A stretch of 64,000 nt of DNA from WTGJ01 sp965237765 (GTDB lineage: Bacteria > Chloroflexota > Anaerolineae > Aggregatilineales > Phototrophicaceae): contig OZ250157.1 in NCBI GenBank assembly GCA_965237765.1, positions 682,001 through 746,000 of the forward strand, in the 5' to 3' direction. The notes beneath the pieces are model-generated. The model was not told the DNA's origin and did no database searches. It worked only from the letters and a program-made list of their open reading frames with translations. Both the position numbers and the translations under genes were made by a program. Position 1 is the first letter of the stretch. Every line of letters begins with the position of its first letter. Positions 25,806 to 33,731 of the stretch are shown one piece after another.

Positions 25806-27722
25806 CTACTCCACCGTCACGCTCTTCGCCAGATTCCGCGGCTGGTCGACGTCGGCGCCGCGGTGCACGGCGATGTGGTAAGCGAGCAGCTGCAGCGGCA
25901 CCGTCGCCAGCAACGGCTGCACCGACTCCTCGCAAGGCGGCAGCGCGATCCACTCGTCGGCCTGCTCAGCCAAATGCAAATCGCCCACTGTCCCCAGCGC
26001 GACGACGCGGCCGCCGCGCGCGCGCAATTGCGCCAATTGCGAGAGCACCTTCTCATACAAACCATTCTGTAATGCCAACAATAGCGAAGGCATTTTTTCA
26101 TCCAACAGGGCGATGGGGCCGTGCTTCATCTCGCCGGCCGGGTAGCCCTCAGCGTGGATGTAGCTGATTTCCTTGAGTTTGAGCGCGCCTTCGAGGGCGA
26201 TGGGGTAAAGCGCGCCGCGCCCCAGATAGAGGAAGTGTTGGTGATGGTGCAGGCGGCCAGCCAGGGCGCGCAATTCGTCATCCAGCCGCAGCGCCTCACC
26301 CAGCAGAGCCGGCAACGAGCTCAGCTCGCGCAAATGTTGGGCCCGCGCTTCAACCGACAACGTGCCGCGCCAGCCCGCCAATGCCAGCGCCAACAATTGC
26401 TGTGTGACAATGCTGGCGGTGAAAGTTTTGCTGGAGGCGACGCCAATTTCCGGCCCCGCGCGCATGAGCAAACAAGCATCGGCCATGCGCTGCGCCTGGC
26501 TACCGAGGGCGTTGACGATGCACCAGAGCAAGGGCGCCCTCTCGCCAGGCCCGTGACGCGTGTCTCCCGGCCGCGAAGTGCCGGCACGTGCATCTTGCGG
26601 CCGCGAAGTGCCGGCACGCGCTTCCTCCATCGCGGCCAGCGTATCCGCCGTTTCGCCGCTCTGCGTGATGGCCAGGACGGCCGTGTGCTCATCCAGCGGC
26701 GGTTGACGATAACGGAATTCGCTGCCGTAATCGACCTCCGTCGGCAGGCGTGCCCAACGCTCGAAGAAGAATTTGCCCACCTGCGCGCTGTAATAGCTCG
26801 AACCGCAGGCGACGATGACGAGGCGCCGCAACTGCCGCGCCTTCTCGGGCGAGAGCGCCAGCTCCGGCAAGAGCACCTCGCCGCGCGCCAGGTCGATGCG
26901 CCCGCCCAGCGTATCAGCGATGCTGCGTGGTTGCTCGAAAATCTCCTTTTGCATGAAATGCTTGAAGCGCCCGCGAGAAGCGCTGAGCGGGTCCCAAGCA
27001 ATGCGTTGCGTGGTCGCGGGGAGCGGCGCGCCGGCCAATGTGCGCAATTCGATTCGTTCGGCACGCAGGGTAGCCAGCTGCCCATCTTCCAGAAAGACCA
27101 GCTCGCGCGTATGCGGCAGCAGGGCGGGGATATCACTGGCGAGGTAGCCGCCGTCTTCACCGATGCCTAACGTGATGCCGCCAGCGTTGCCCAGGCGTGC
27201 GGCGAAGAGCCGATCGGGTTGTAGGCGGCTCAGCAGGACGATGGCGCCAGCGCCGGCGAGGCGTTCGGCCGTCGCCGCCAGCGCCGCCGCGCCATCGCCA
27301 TCGAATTGCGCGGCATAATGCGCGATGAGCTGGACGATGATCTCGCTATCGGTTTGCGATTGGAAACAGACTCCTGCATCGGCCAATTCAGCGCGCAGGG
27401 GCAAGTAATTCTCAACGATGCCGTTGTGGACGACAGCGAAATCGCCCGCCATGCTGAAATGCGGATGGGCGTTTTCGCGCGTGGGGTCGCCATGGGTGGC
27501 CCAGCGCGTATGGCCGATACCAGGCGCGCCTCGCAAGGGATCAGCGGCCACAGCATCACGCAAGTTGCTTAGTTTGCCCGCCGCCCGCCGCCGCGCCAGC
27601 TGCCCATCGCTGAGCACGGCAATGCCGGCCGAATCATAGCCACGGTAGGCCAGCTGCTCGAGCCCGGCAAGCAAGCGCGCCGTCGCCTCCGCTGGCCCGA
27701 CATAACCTACGATGCCGCACAT
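25806..27722 (-). CDS. glmS: Glutamine-fructose-6-phosphate aminotransferase (isomerizing)
   Basis: GlmS makes glucosamine-6-phosphate for peptidoglycan. The N-terminal nucleophile Cys (MCGIVGYVG), glutaminase motifs (GIGHTRWATHGDPTRENAHPH), two SIS domains (ACGSSYYSAQVGKF, ITQSGETADTLAAM, SSKTFTASIVTQQLLALAL) and the C-terminal NLAKSVTVE are all present. At 638 residues it is about 25-30 longer than usual. The extra residues lie just after SGETADTLAAMEEAR, where a tandem repeat adds AGTSRP twice. The start overlaps the plsC stop by 16 bases. No glmS ribozyme-like leader can fit because the upstream gene overlaps. Confidence 0.95.
   Translation of the reverse strand: MCGIVGYVGPAEATARLLAGLEQLAYRGYDSAGIAVLSDGQLARRRAAGKLSNLRDAVAADPLRGAPGIGHTRWATHGDPTRENAHPHFSMAGDFAVVHNGIVENYLPLRAELADAGVCFQSQTDSEIIVQLIAHYAAQFDGDGAAALAATAERLAGAGAIVLLSRLQPDRLFAARLGNAGGITLGIGEDGGYLASDIPALLPHTRELVFLEDGQLATLRAERIELRTLAGAPLPATTQRIAWDPLSASRGRFKHFMQKEIFEQPRSIADTLGGRIDLARGEVLLPELALSPEKARQLRRLVIVACGSSYYSAQVGKFFFERWARLPTEVDYGSEFRYRQPPLDEHTAVLAITQSGETADTLAAMEEARAGTSRPQDARAGTSRPGDTRHGPGERAPLLWCIVNALGSQAQRMADACLLMRAGPEIGVASSKTFTASIVTQQLLALALAGWRGTLSVEARAQHLRELSSLPALLGEALRLDDELRALAGRLHHHQHFLYLGRGALYPIALEGALKLKEISYIHAEGYPAGEMKHGPIALLDEKMPSLLLALQNGLYEKVLSQLAQLRARGGRVVALGTVGDLHLAEQADEWIALPPCEESVQPLLATVPLQLLAYHIAVHRGADVDQPRNLAKSVTVE
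26568..26618. repeat. 30-bp-period tandem repeat inserted in glmS
   Basis: A 21-base word, CGGCCGCGAAGTGCCGGCAC plus G, occurs at 26568 and 26598. In the glmS frame each copy encodes AGTSRP, giving ARAGTSRP twice between the first SIS-domain motif and the following strand. The repeat lies within extra residues that the GlmS family does not normally have. I did not find the word elsewhere in the window. Confidence 0.85.
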
Positions 27723-28429
27723 GGCGCCCCCTTCGTCGTCATCAATTCGAGCGTCTCGGTCGTCGCCTGCGCCAGGTTGGCATATTCACCGCGCAGCTCC
27801 GGCTCCACCAAACGCGCCAATTGATACATACTCTCATCCGTGATTTGGCGCAAGAGGGCGCGGCGCGGCGGGCCTGTTTGGCTTATGGCGCTCGGGCGGA
27901 CGCGAAAGGATGCGCCGAAACGCACTGTAACCCGCGCGCGGCGACCACGGAAGATGCGCGGCCAATGCTGCATGCCGCTGATGCCAACGGGCAAGATGGG
28001 CGCGCCGCTCTTCAGAGCTAAGTAAGCGAGGCCGGTCCGGGCGCGACGCAGGGCAGGCGAACGCGTCCCTTCCGGCGCCACGATGAGCGCGCCACCACCC
28101 TGCAAGAGGTGCAAAGCCGCCGCCAGCGCCGGCCGATCGATCGCGTCACGGTGCAATGGGATGGGCGCATATAGCCGCAACAGCCAACCATATAGCGGGT
28201 GGCGCAAATTCTCGCGTTTGGAGAGCGGGATGGCGAAGCGCTCGGTCAGCGCGCCCATCACCAGAATCGGGTCGAAAGCGTTGCTGTGGTTGACGATGAG
28301 GATGAGCGGCCCACGCCTAGACAGGTGACCGACTCCTTCCAATCGCACCCGCGCTACTACCCGAAACGCCAGTAGACGGATGAGTCCTCGGATCAGCTGG
28401 CGGCGGCGCTCGAGTAGCGTCTGCGTCAC
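27707..28429 (-). CDS. plsC: 1-acyl-sn-glycerol-3-phosphate acyltransferase (PlsC-like)
   Basis: The 240-residue protein has the catalytic HX4D motif (NHSNAFDPI), the substrate motif PEGTRS and the block III-like ILPVGISGMQHWP. It transfers an acyl chain to lysophosphatidate at the membrane in phospholipid synthesis. It overlaps rluB upstream by four bases and glmS downstream by 16, so the three are one transcription unit. Other lyso-lipid acyltransferases of the same family cannot be excluded. Confidence 0.87.
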   Translation of the reverse strand: MTQTLLERRRQLIRGLIRLLAFRVVARVRLEGVGHLSRRGPLILIVNHSNAFDPILVMGALTERFAIPLSKRENLRHPLYGWLLRLYAPIPLHRDAIDRPALAAALHLLQGGGALIVAPEGTRSPALRRARTGLAYLALKSGAPILPVGISGMQHWPRIFRGRRARVTVRFGASFRVRPSAISQTGPPRRALLRQITDESMYQLARLVEPELRGEYANLAQATTETLELMTTKGAPCAAS

Positions 28430-29190
28430 TTCGTGAGGGATGGGTCCGGCCGTCGCATCGCGGCGATATCTGGCGCACCAAGAACGCGATATTCGCCGGG
28501 CCGCAACGAACCGAGGCTCAGCTGGCCAATATGCGTGCGCTGCAAGCGGCGGAGCGGATACCCGAGTTGTGTGGCGATACGCCGCAATTGCCGCTTTCGC
28601 CCTTCGCGCAGCACGACGCGCAGCGTAGTTTGCTTACCCGGCTTGCCCAGGATCTCCACGGAGCAAGGAGCAGATTTCACGCGGCGTGGCCGGCCGCCCG
28701 AATGACTTTCTTCGAGAAGCCAGACGCCAGCGCGCCATTCAACCAACTTTTCCGCGCTCGGCTGGCCATAGACGATGAGCTGGTAGGATTTCGTGTGGCG
28801 GAAACGCGGGTGGGTGAGTTCTTGCGTGAGTGCGCCGTCGTTCGTAAAGACGACGAGGCCCTCGCTCGCCGCATCGAGGCGGCCGATTGTGTAAAGGTGA
28901 CCGGAAAAGGGGAGCATCTCGCGCAGTATGGGGCGCTCATCGCCCGGGTGAGCGGCATTGGTGGAGAGGACGTGGCGCGGCTTGTAGACAGAGACATAGA
29001 AGTGGGCGGCGGGCGCGGCGATGGGGCGACCATCGAGGGTGATGCGATCGCGCTGTGGATCGGCGCGCTGCCCGAGCTGTGCGACACGGCCATTGACGCG
29101 GACGCGCCCCTCAGCGATGAGCGCTTCGCAGGCGCGGCGGGAACCAATATCCGCCTGCGCGAGGATTTTTTGGAGGCGTTGGGGGTTCAT
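28426..29190 (-). CDS. rluB: 23S rRNA pseudouridine synthase, RsuA/RluB family
   Basis: The 254-residue protein has an N-terminal S4 RNA-binding domain (MNPQRLQKILAQADIGSRRACEALI) and the pseudouridine-synthase catalytic segment GRLDAASEGLVVFTNDG with the nucleophilic Asp; the common Thr after it is Ser. The C-terminal block LREGRKRQLRRIATQLGYPLRRL is typical. It modifies a uridine in 23S rRNA, or in 16S rRNA if it is RsuA-like. It starts the rluB-plsC-glmS operon and borders the repeat-flanked Fic region. Confidence 0.87.
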   Translation of the reverse strand: MNPQRLQKILAQADIGSRRACEALIAEGRVRVNGRVAQLGQRADPQRDRITLDGRPIAAPAAHFYVSVYKPRHVLSTNAAHPGDERPILREMLPFSGHLYTIGRLDAASEGLVVFTNDGALTQELTHPRFRHTKSYQLIVYGQPSAEKLVEWRAGVWLLEESHSGGRPRRVKSAPCSVEILGKPGKQTTLRVVLREGRKRQLRRIATQLGYPLRRLQRTHIGQLSLGSLRPGEYRVLGAPDIAAMRRPDPSLTK

Positions 29191-29194
29191 GTGT

Positions 29195-29319
29195 GAAGTA
29201 CTAATTTCGCTGTGCTATAGAATAACATTAAACTATTCTAATGCCTGTATGCGCTCTTGCAAGTTGGGTACCGCATGAAGTACTAATTTGCTACTAATTC
29301 ATGTCAATTTAGTATTTTA
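29195..29319. repeat. Left flanking repeats of the Fic region
   Basis: The word GAAGTACTAATT occurs at 29195 and again at 29277. The second copy continues into TG-CTACTAATT and then ATTTAGTATTTTA up to 29319. The same blocks, in the same order and orientation, recur on the other side of the Fic gene at 30770-30814. The distal part overlaps the last codons of the Fic gene. The stretch is AT-rich in contrast to rluB. Confidence 0.75.
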
Positions 29320-30674
29320 CCAGATGTAGCAAGCCGCAAACGGGAATAAAGATCGTCGGGGGATTCAAACACAAGACTCTTTCCACGCTTTATTTTCTTC
29401 AATAAGCCGTACTCGGCAAGTTTTAACAAATCGGTTCGAGCGGTTTGATATGCGATATCATTGGCTCTCTTGTGATGGTTAATCAGATAGCTTCCCCCCC
29501 TATCTGTGAGTGCATCCAAGATTAGATTGATTTGGCGATGATTCAATTTGTTGCGCCAATATGTATCCGACAACCAATCTCTAGCTTCCATCAATTGAGT
29601 GTGTTTATATTTTACATGTTCGGAAAAACTATCATACGCTTTCAACAACACAGTGAGTTGGTTAAGAATGAAGTAAGTGGTGTCGTACTCATCGGTCTCG
29701 GTATGCTGATACGCTCGCAAATATTCGAAGTACTCACTGGGACGGTAAATTATGCTGGAAATCGATAAATATTCCGTCAACCAATACTTTTGCCGTGCCA
29801 TTGACCAATAAAAGAGACCACGCGCTGTACGCCCATTGCCGTCACTAAATGGATGGTCATAAGCGAGCATATAGTGGAGCAATATCGCGCGGATTACAGG
29901 ATGGATGTAAGAAAGTGAGGGGATCTTATCGTTGGCGAAATCACAAAACAGTTGAATGCGCACCGGCAACGATTCGGCAGCAGGCGGCACATGGATAATC
30001 TCACCAGTTCTGTTGTTCTTGATAACGATATCATTCGTCATCCGCAAACGACCGGCATCATCCGGAAATTGCAGGGTTTTATTCGTGACAATTCGGTGCA
30101 GGCGCAAAATCAAGTCGGGTGTCAATTCATTCTCTTTATGACCCTGCGCGAACATCACAGCGGCATAGTTATTCCATATCATCTGTTCATGGAGATCCAA
30201 CGGCCTCCTACCCGACTTTAACAATTCCCTTGCCACTGCCCTGGTCGTATTTGCGCCCTCAATCAAGCTGGAATAAATAGCTTCATCCATTAAAGCGCGG
30301 ACTCGATATTCGTCCCAAACCGCTTTATTACCGTTGGCTGGCAATGGCAACAAATCACCAGGCGCTCGCTTATCCACTTCAGCGAGCCTTTCCAATACAA
30401 TCCCCGGCAGCGAGTAATAAAATGGATTTCCTTCTTTATCAAGAAAAGGCAATTCAATTTGCTGGGTTCGGCGAGCCAATTTGGTAGCAAACCAATATTG
30501 CTCACTCGTCAAATCTTCAGGTGGAGTTTTGTATTGCAAAGAATCCCAATGTAAGTAGTGGCCACAGTCGTCGGTGGCTTTGCTATTCCTCAAAATTTGC
30601 TCGAGCAATTGCCTATTGCCGACAATTTCTGCTAGCACATCACTCGTGTCAGGCGGTGTTATTTTCTCAAACAC
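29304..30674 (-). CDS. Fic-domain protein (probable AMP-transferase) with C-terminal winged helix
   Basis: The 456-residue protein carries the Fic motif HPFSDGNGRTARGLFYW (HPFxxGNGRxxR complete), so it is likely an active AMPylator of protein hydroxyl groups. An inhibitory-helix motif, SSLIEGANTT, fits (S/T)xxxE(G/N) N-terminal to the Fic core, which makes it a class II, self-inhibited type. The C-terminus (about 370-456) looks like a winged-helix domain (NHHKRANDIAYQTARTDLLK). The start is a GTG at 30674. The gene is clearly AT-rich relative to both neighbours and sits between related repeats, which suggests acquisition by transfer. No separate antitoxin gene is visible. Confidence 0.9.
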   Translation of the reverse strand: MFEKITPPDTSDVLAEIVGNRQLLEQILRNSKATDDCGHYLHWDSLQYKTPPEDLTSEQYWFATKLARRTQQIELPFLDKEGNPFYYSLPGIVLERLAEVDKRAPGDLLPLPANGNKAVWDEYRVRALMDEAIYSSLIEGANTTRAVARELLKSGRRPLDLHEQMIWNNYAAVMFAQGHKENELTPDLILRLHRIVTNKTLQFPDDAGRLRMTNDIVIKNNRTGEIIHVPPAAESLPVRIQLFCDFANDKIPSLSYIHPVIRAILLHYMLAYDHPFSDGNGRTARGLFYWSMARQKYWLTEYLSISSIIYRPSEYFEYLRAYQHTETDEYDTTYFILNQLTVLLKAYDSFSEHVKYKHTQLMEARDWLSDTYWRNKLNHRQINLILDALTDRGGSYLINHHKRANDIAYQTARTDLLKLAEYGLLKKIKRGKSLVFESPDDLYSRLRLATSGKILN

Positions 30675-30703
30675 AATTCACTCACGTTTCGTTGTTTTAA
30701 TTT

Positions 30704-30734
30704 ATTATAGCGATTAGTAGTTGGTAAGGTACAA
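30704..30734 (-). promoter_or_regulatory. Putative promoter of the Fic gene
   Basis: On the minus strand, TTGTAC and a perfect TATAAT are separated by 19 bases, about 30 bases before the GTG start. Spacing is long, so strength is uncertain. The -10 is the more reliable element. Confidence 0.5.
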
Positions 30735-30769
30735 GCAGACGATAGTTTGAAGCACAGATTCCATTCTAC

Positions 30770-30814
30770 GAAGTACTAATTCTATACCAATATCTACTAA
30801 TTTAGTATTTGATA
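30770..30814. repeat. Right flanking repeat and palindrome upstream of the Fic gene
   Basis: GAAGTACTAATT (30770) is followed by CTACTAATTTAGTATTTGATA (30794-30814), matching the block order of the left flank. Within it TACTAA-T-TTAGTA (30795-30807) is a perfect inverted repeat, so it could be an operator for the winged-helix Fic protein as well as one end of an inserted segment. Confidence 0.7.
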
Positions 30815-30820
30815 TACCCC

Positions 30821-32410
30821 CTACCCCTTCTCCGTAACCCGAAATCGCAACGGCAAACCCAAGAGCAACTGCGTCTGCGCGTGCACGACCGGCAGGCCGA
30901 CGAAGAGCAACGTCAACAAGGGCAACAAAGGGAAAGCCAGCAGCGCGAGCAGCCGTTCGCCCAACCGCATCGGCCGCTCGCGCGGCGGGCGCACCGCCAC
31001 ATCCTGCCGCCAAATCAGCACGCCACTCAGCAGCACCAGGCCAAAGGCAACCTGCAAGACCAGCAAAGACGCATCCTGCCAGGGCGCGCGCCATTGCTGC
31101 CGCAGCAGATCCGAATGCAATAGCAGAGGCAACTGCGAGCCCAGCGTGATCGTCACCCAACCCGCGCCGCCCATCAGGATGTCGTGCGCCACGCGCCAGA
31201 GGTAGCTCAGGCTGCGCCGCAAGGGCACCTCCGGATGCTCCAATATCCGCGCCAGCATATAGCCCACTTCTTTGCTGCCCCAGGCATGGCGCAAGGTCTG
31301 CTGGTAACGGTTGCGGATCACCTGCCAGAGCGTGTCGCCACCCGTCGCCAGCGCTGTGAAGGGCAAGAAGACCCGCTCCAGCCGGATCCGCCCCTCTCGC
31401 AAGAAGAATGATTTGATGAACATATGCCATTCGTCGGAGATGACATCGACATCCCAATAATCGCAGGTTTGCAACAGGCGCAAACTGAGCGAATAGGAGG
31501 AAATCGGCAGCGCCTTCCACCAACCGGCGGAGAGATAAGCCAGCTCCATCGCCGCGGAATAAGCGTTCAGCAGGCGCATCGGCGGGCTGATGGACCAGAT
31601 GTTGCGGTGGTAGCGGATGGGTGCCTGCCAGAAGCGCTCATGCCGGTGCGGGTGCGTGGCGAAAAGCGCCGTCAACGCCGCGAAATGCCGCGGATGCCAG
31701 ACCACGTCCGCGTCCATCGTCGTCACCAGGATGTGCTCAGCCATGTAGCCATGCTCCTCGACCAGCTTGCGCCGCGCCCAACGCACCGCCCAGGCGATGT
31801 TGGAGGATTTGCCAGGGATCTCTCCACGAATCCCACGCGGGTGCACGGTGAAATAGAGATGGGCGAATTGCGGGCGGAATTCGCGCTGCAGCGCTTCGCC
31901 TTTGGCGATGGCCTCATCCTCGCCCGCTTCCATAGCAACCACGATGGTCATGGCCGCGCGCGCGCCTGTTTGCCGCGCCAACTCCCCCAGCGTAAGGCGC
32001 AGGACGGCTAGCGATTCGCGGTAATTCGGCAACAGCACGAGGTGGTGCACGTCATCCCAGCGCAGCGAATCGGGAGCGCGATTTGCTTCGTAACGCGCGC
32101 GCCAATCGATATTTTGCCAGTGGACAATACGGTGATAGCCGATCTGGATCGCCAACGCCGCCAGGATGAAGCGCCCGGCCATATAAGCACCCAGCAAAGC
32201 CGCCACCCAGAGGATGATGCGCGGCTGGAAGATCGCGCCGAGCAACGACAACGCCAAAGCCAGCCAGGTCAACAGACCGGGGATTGCGTCCAACGCGCGT
32301 TCGCTGAGGAAACGCCAGGGCGAAGGGCGCGCGCCGCGGTTGGGCAATTCCATCCCGCTCGCGCCCAGTTGAGGAACGGGCAGGCGCGGCCCCTCGGTTC
32401 GGTAGGGCAT
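30821..32410 (-). CDS. Family 2 glycosyltransferase, integral membrane
   Basis: The 529-residue protein has two N-terminal membrane helices (about 40-85), a GT-A catalytic domain with the DxD-type site TTMDADVVWHPRHF and the acid segment ISDEWHMFIKSFF, then several C-terminal membrane helices. This layout matches processive or lipid-linked glycan synthases of the cellulose-synthase-like group, but the QxxRW motif is altered (QQTLRHAWG). A product of cell-surface glycan type is inference. TATACT lies 8 bases before the ATG at 32410, which would make the mRNA nearly leaderless; a later in-frame ATG (MELPNRG) is an alternative start. Confidence 0.82.
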   Translation of the reverse strand: MPYRTEGPRLPVPQLGASGMELPNRGARPSPWRFLSERALDAIPGLLTWLALALSLLGAIFQPRIILWVAALLGAYMAGRFILAALAIQIGYHRIVHWQNIDWRARYEANRAPDSLRWDDVHHLVLLPNYRESLAVLRLTLGELARQTGARAAMTIVVAMEAGEDEAIAKGEALQREFRPQFAHLYFTVHPRGIRGEIPGKSSNIAWAVRWARRKLVEEHGYMAEHILVTTMDADVVWHPRHFAALTALFATHPHRHERFWQAPIRYHRNIWSISPPMRLLNAYSAAMELAYLSAGWWKALPISSYSLSLRLLQTCDYWDVDVISDEWHMFIKSFFLREGRIRLERVFLPFTALATGGDTLWQVIRNRYQQTLRHAWGSKEVGYMLARILEHPEVPLRRSLSYLWRVAHDILMGGAGWVTITLGSQLPLLLHSDLLRQQWRAPWQDASLLVLQVAFGLVLLSGVLIWRQDVAVRPPRERPMRLGERLLALLAFPLLPLLTLLFVGLPVVHAQTQLLLGLPLRFRVTEKG

Positions 32411-32453
32411 GGCTGCAGTATACAGCCCGCCCCAGGGCGCTCCTAGCGTGTCG

Positions 32454-33662
32454 CTATTCGCGCGTCATTGCCTTGCTGCCTTTCGCGCCCTTAAGGCCGC
32501 GCGCAGCCGCCTGCCCGAGCAGGGCCGTGCGGTAATCGTAACGCGTGGCTCGTTTCTCCGCCTGAGCGGCGAAGGCGATCTCCAACAACTCCCCGCAAAC
32601 CGCCGCTGGCGTCAGGCCTTCCTCCTGCCATAAATAGAAGGCCAACGAGCCGGGCATCGTATTCACCTCGTTCACATAGAAGGCGCTTTCGTCCCGCCGC
32701 AACAGGAAATCCATGCGCGCTGTACCGCGGCCGTCGATCGCCCGAAACGCACCCCGCGCCGCCGCTTGCATCGCCGCCGTCGTCTCCGCGCTGATGGGCG
32801 CTGGCACGACGCGTTCGGCGCTCTTCATGCCCTCGCCACCTCGCAGGTATTTCTCTTCATAAGAGAGGAATTCTTCATACGATAAGGGCTGTTCCAACAA
32901 AGAGGCGCGCGCATCCTTCCCCTGCCCCAGCAGCGCGCAATTGATCTCCAGACAATCGGAGAGTCGCTCTTCTATCAGCGCGCGGCTATCGAAGGCGATG
33001 GCGATTTCGGCAGCGGCGCGCAGCGTTTCTTCATCTTCCGCGTAGCCGATACCAATACTGGAACCGGTCCGCGCGGGCTTGATGATCAGCGGATACGAGA
33101 GCGTTTCCCGCGCGCGCGCCAGCACGGCCGCTGCGTCGGTGAGCCATTCCTCCCGCCGGAAGCTGACATCGTCCAGCACCGGAATTCCCGCCGCACGCAG
33201 GACCGCCTTCGTCATCCATTTGTCGTTGCCAATGGCCGAAGCGAGCACACCGCAGCCCACATAGGGAATATCAGCCAGCTCGAGCAAGCCCTGCAGCGTG
33301 CCATCCTCGCCGTGCGTGCCGTGCAGTGTAGGGAAGACGATATCCAACCGCTGCACCCTGGAAGAGCGGAAGCGACCCGCGAGCGGCTCGATGATCAGTC
33401 CATGTTGGCGCGGATTGGGTGAGAGCAGCACGCGCTCGATGCCCTTTTGCCGCCGCCAATCCTCGCGCTCAAAATTCGCCAGCTCCCGCAGCGGCGCGCC
33501 ACTGAAGGGACTCCCCGCGCGGTCGATATAGATGGGAACGACCTGGTGCCCGCCCTCGTCCAGCGCGCGCATGACCTGCTGGCCGGTGACGATGGACACA
33601 TCATGCTCGACGCTGCGCCCACCGAAGAACACGCCGACAACGCAACTGTCCCTCTCCGCCAT
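32454..33662 (-). CDS. ddl: D-alanine--D-alanine ligase
   Basis: Ddl makes the D-Ala-D-Ala dipeptide for peptidoglycan. The N-terminus VFFGGRSVEHDVSIVTG, the ATP-grasp segment IIKPARTGSSIGIGYAEDEE and the metal site MDFLLRR then NEVNTMPGSLAFYLW are present. At 402 residues it is longer than E. coli DdlB (306), with a charged tail after position 370. It diverges from uvrB across 69 bases. With glmS it shows that the organism makes peptidoglycan. Confidence 0.93.
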   Translation of the reverse strand: MAERDSCVVGVFFGGRSVEHDVSIVTGQQVMRALDEGGHQVVPIYIDRAGSPFSGAPLRELANFEREDWRRQKGIERVLLSPNPRQHGLIIEPLAGRFRSSRVQRLDIVFPTLHGTHGEDGTLQGLLELADIPYVGCGVLASAIGNDKWMTKAVLRAAGIPVLDDVSFRREEWLTDAAAVLARARETLSYPLIIKPARTGSSIGIGYAEDEETLRAAAEIAIAFDSRALIEERLSDCLEINCALLGQGKDARASLLEQPLSYEEFLSYEEKYLRGGEGMKSAERVVPAPISAETTAAMQAAARGAFRAIDGRGTARMDFLLRRDESAFYVNEVNTMPGSLAFYLWQEEGLTPAAVCGELLEIAFAAQAEKRATRYDYRTALLGQAAARGLKGAKGSKAMTRE

Positions 33663-33731
33663 GCGCCCTCCCTCACGCCACTGCCCACCATTATACTCCT
33701 GCTCCAGAGCGCTTCAGCGGAGTCACGCGCC

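Noticed and set aside
30714..31523. 269-codon minus-strand frame over the glycosyltransferase 3' end
   Set aside because: It overlaps the glycosyltransferase in another frame, has low-complexity Ala/Gly/Arg-rich sequence, and runs into the AT-rich Fic upstream region.
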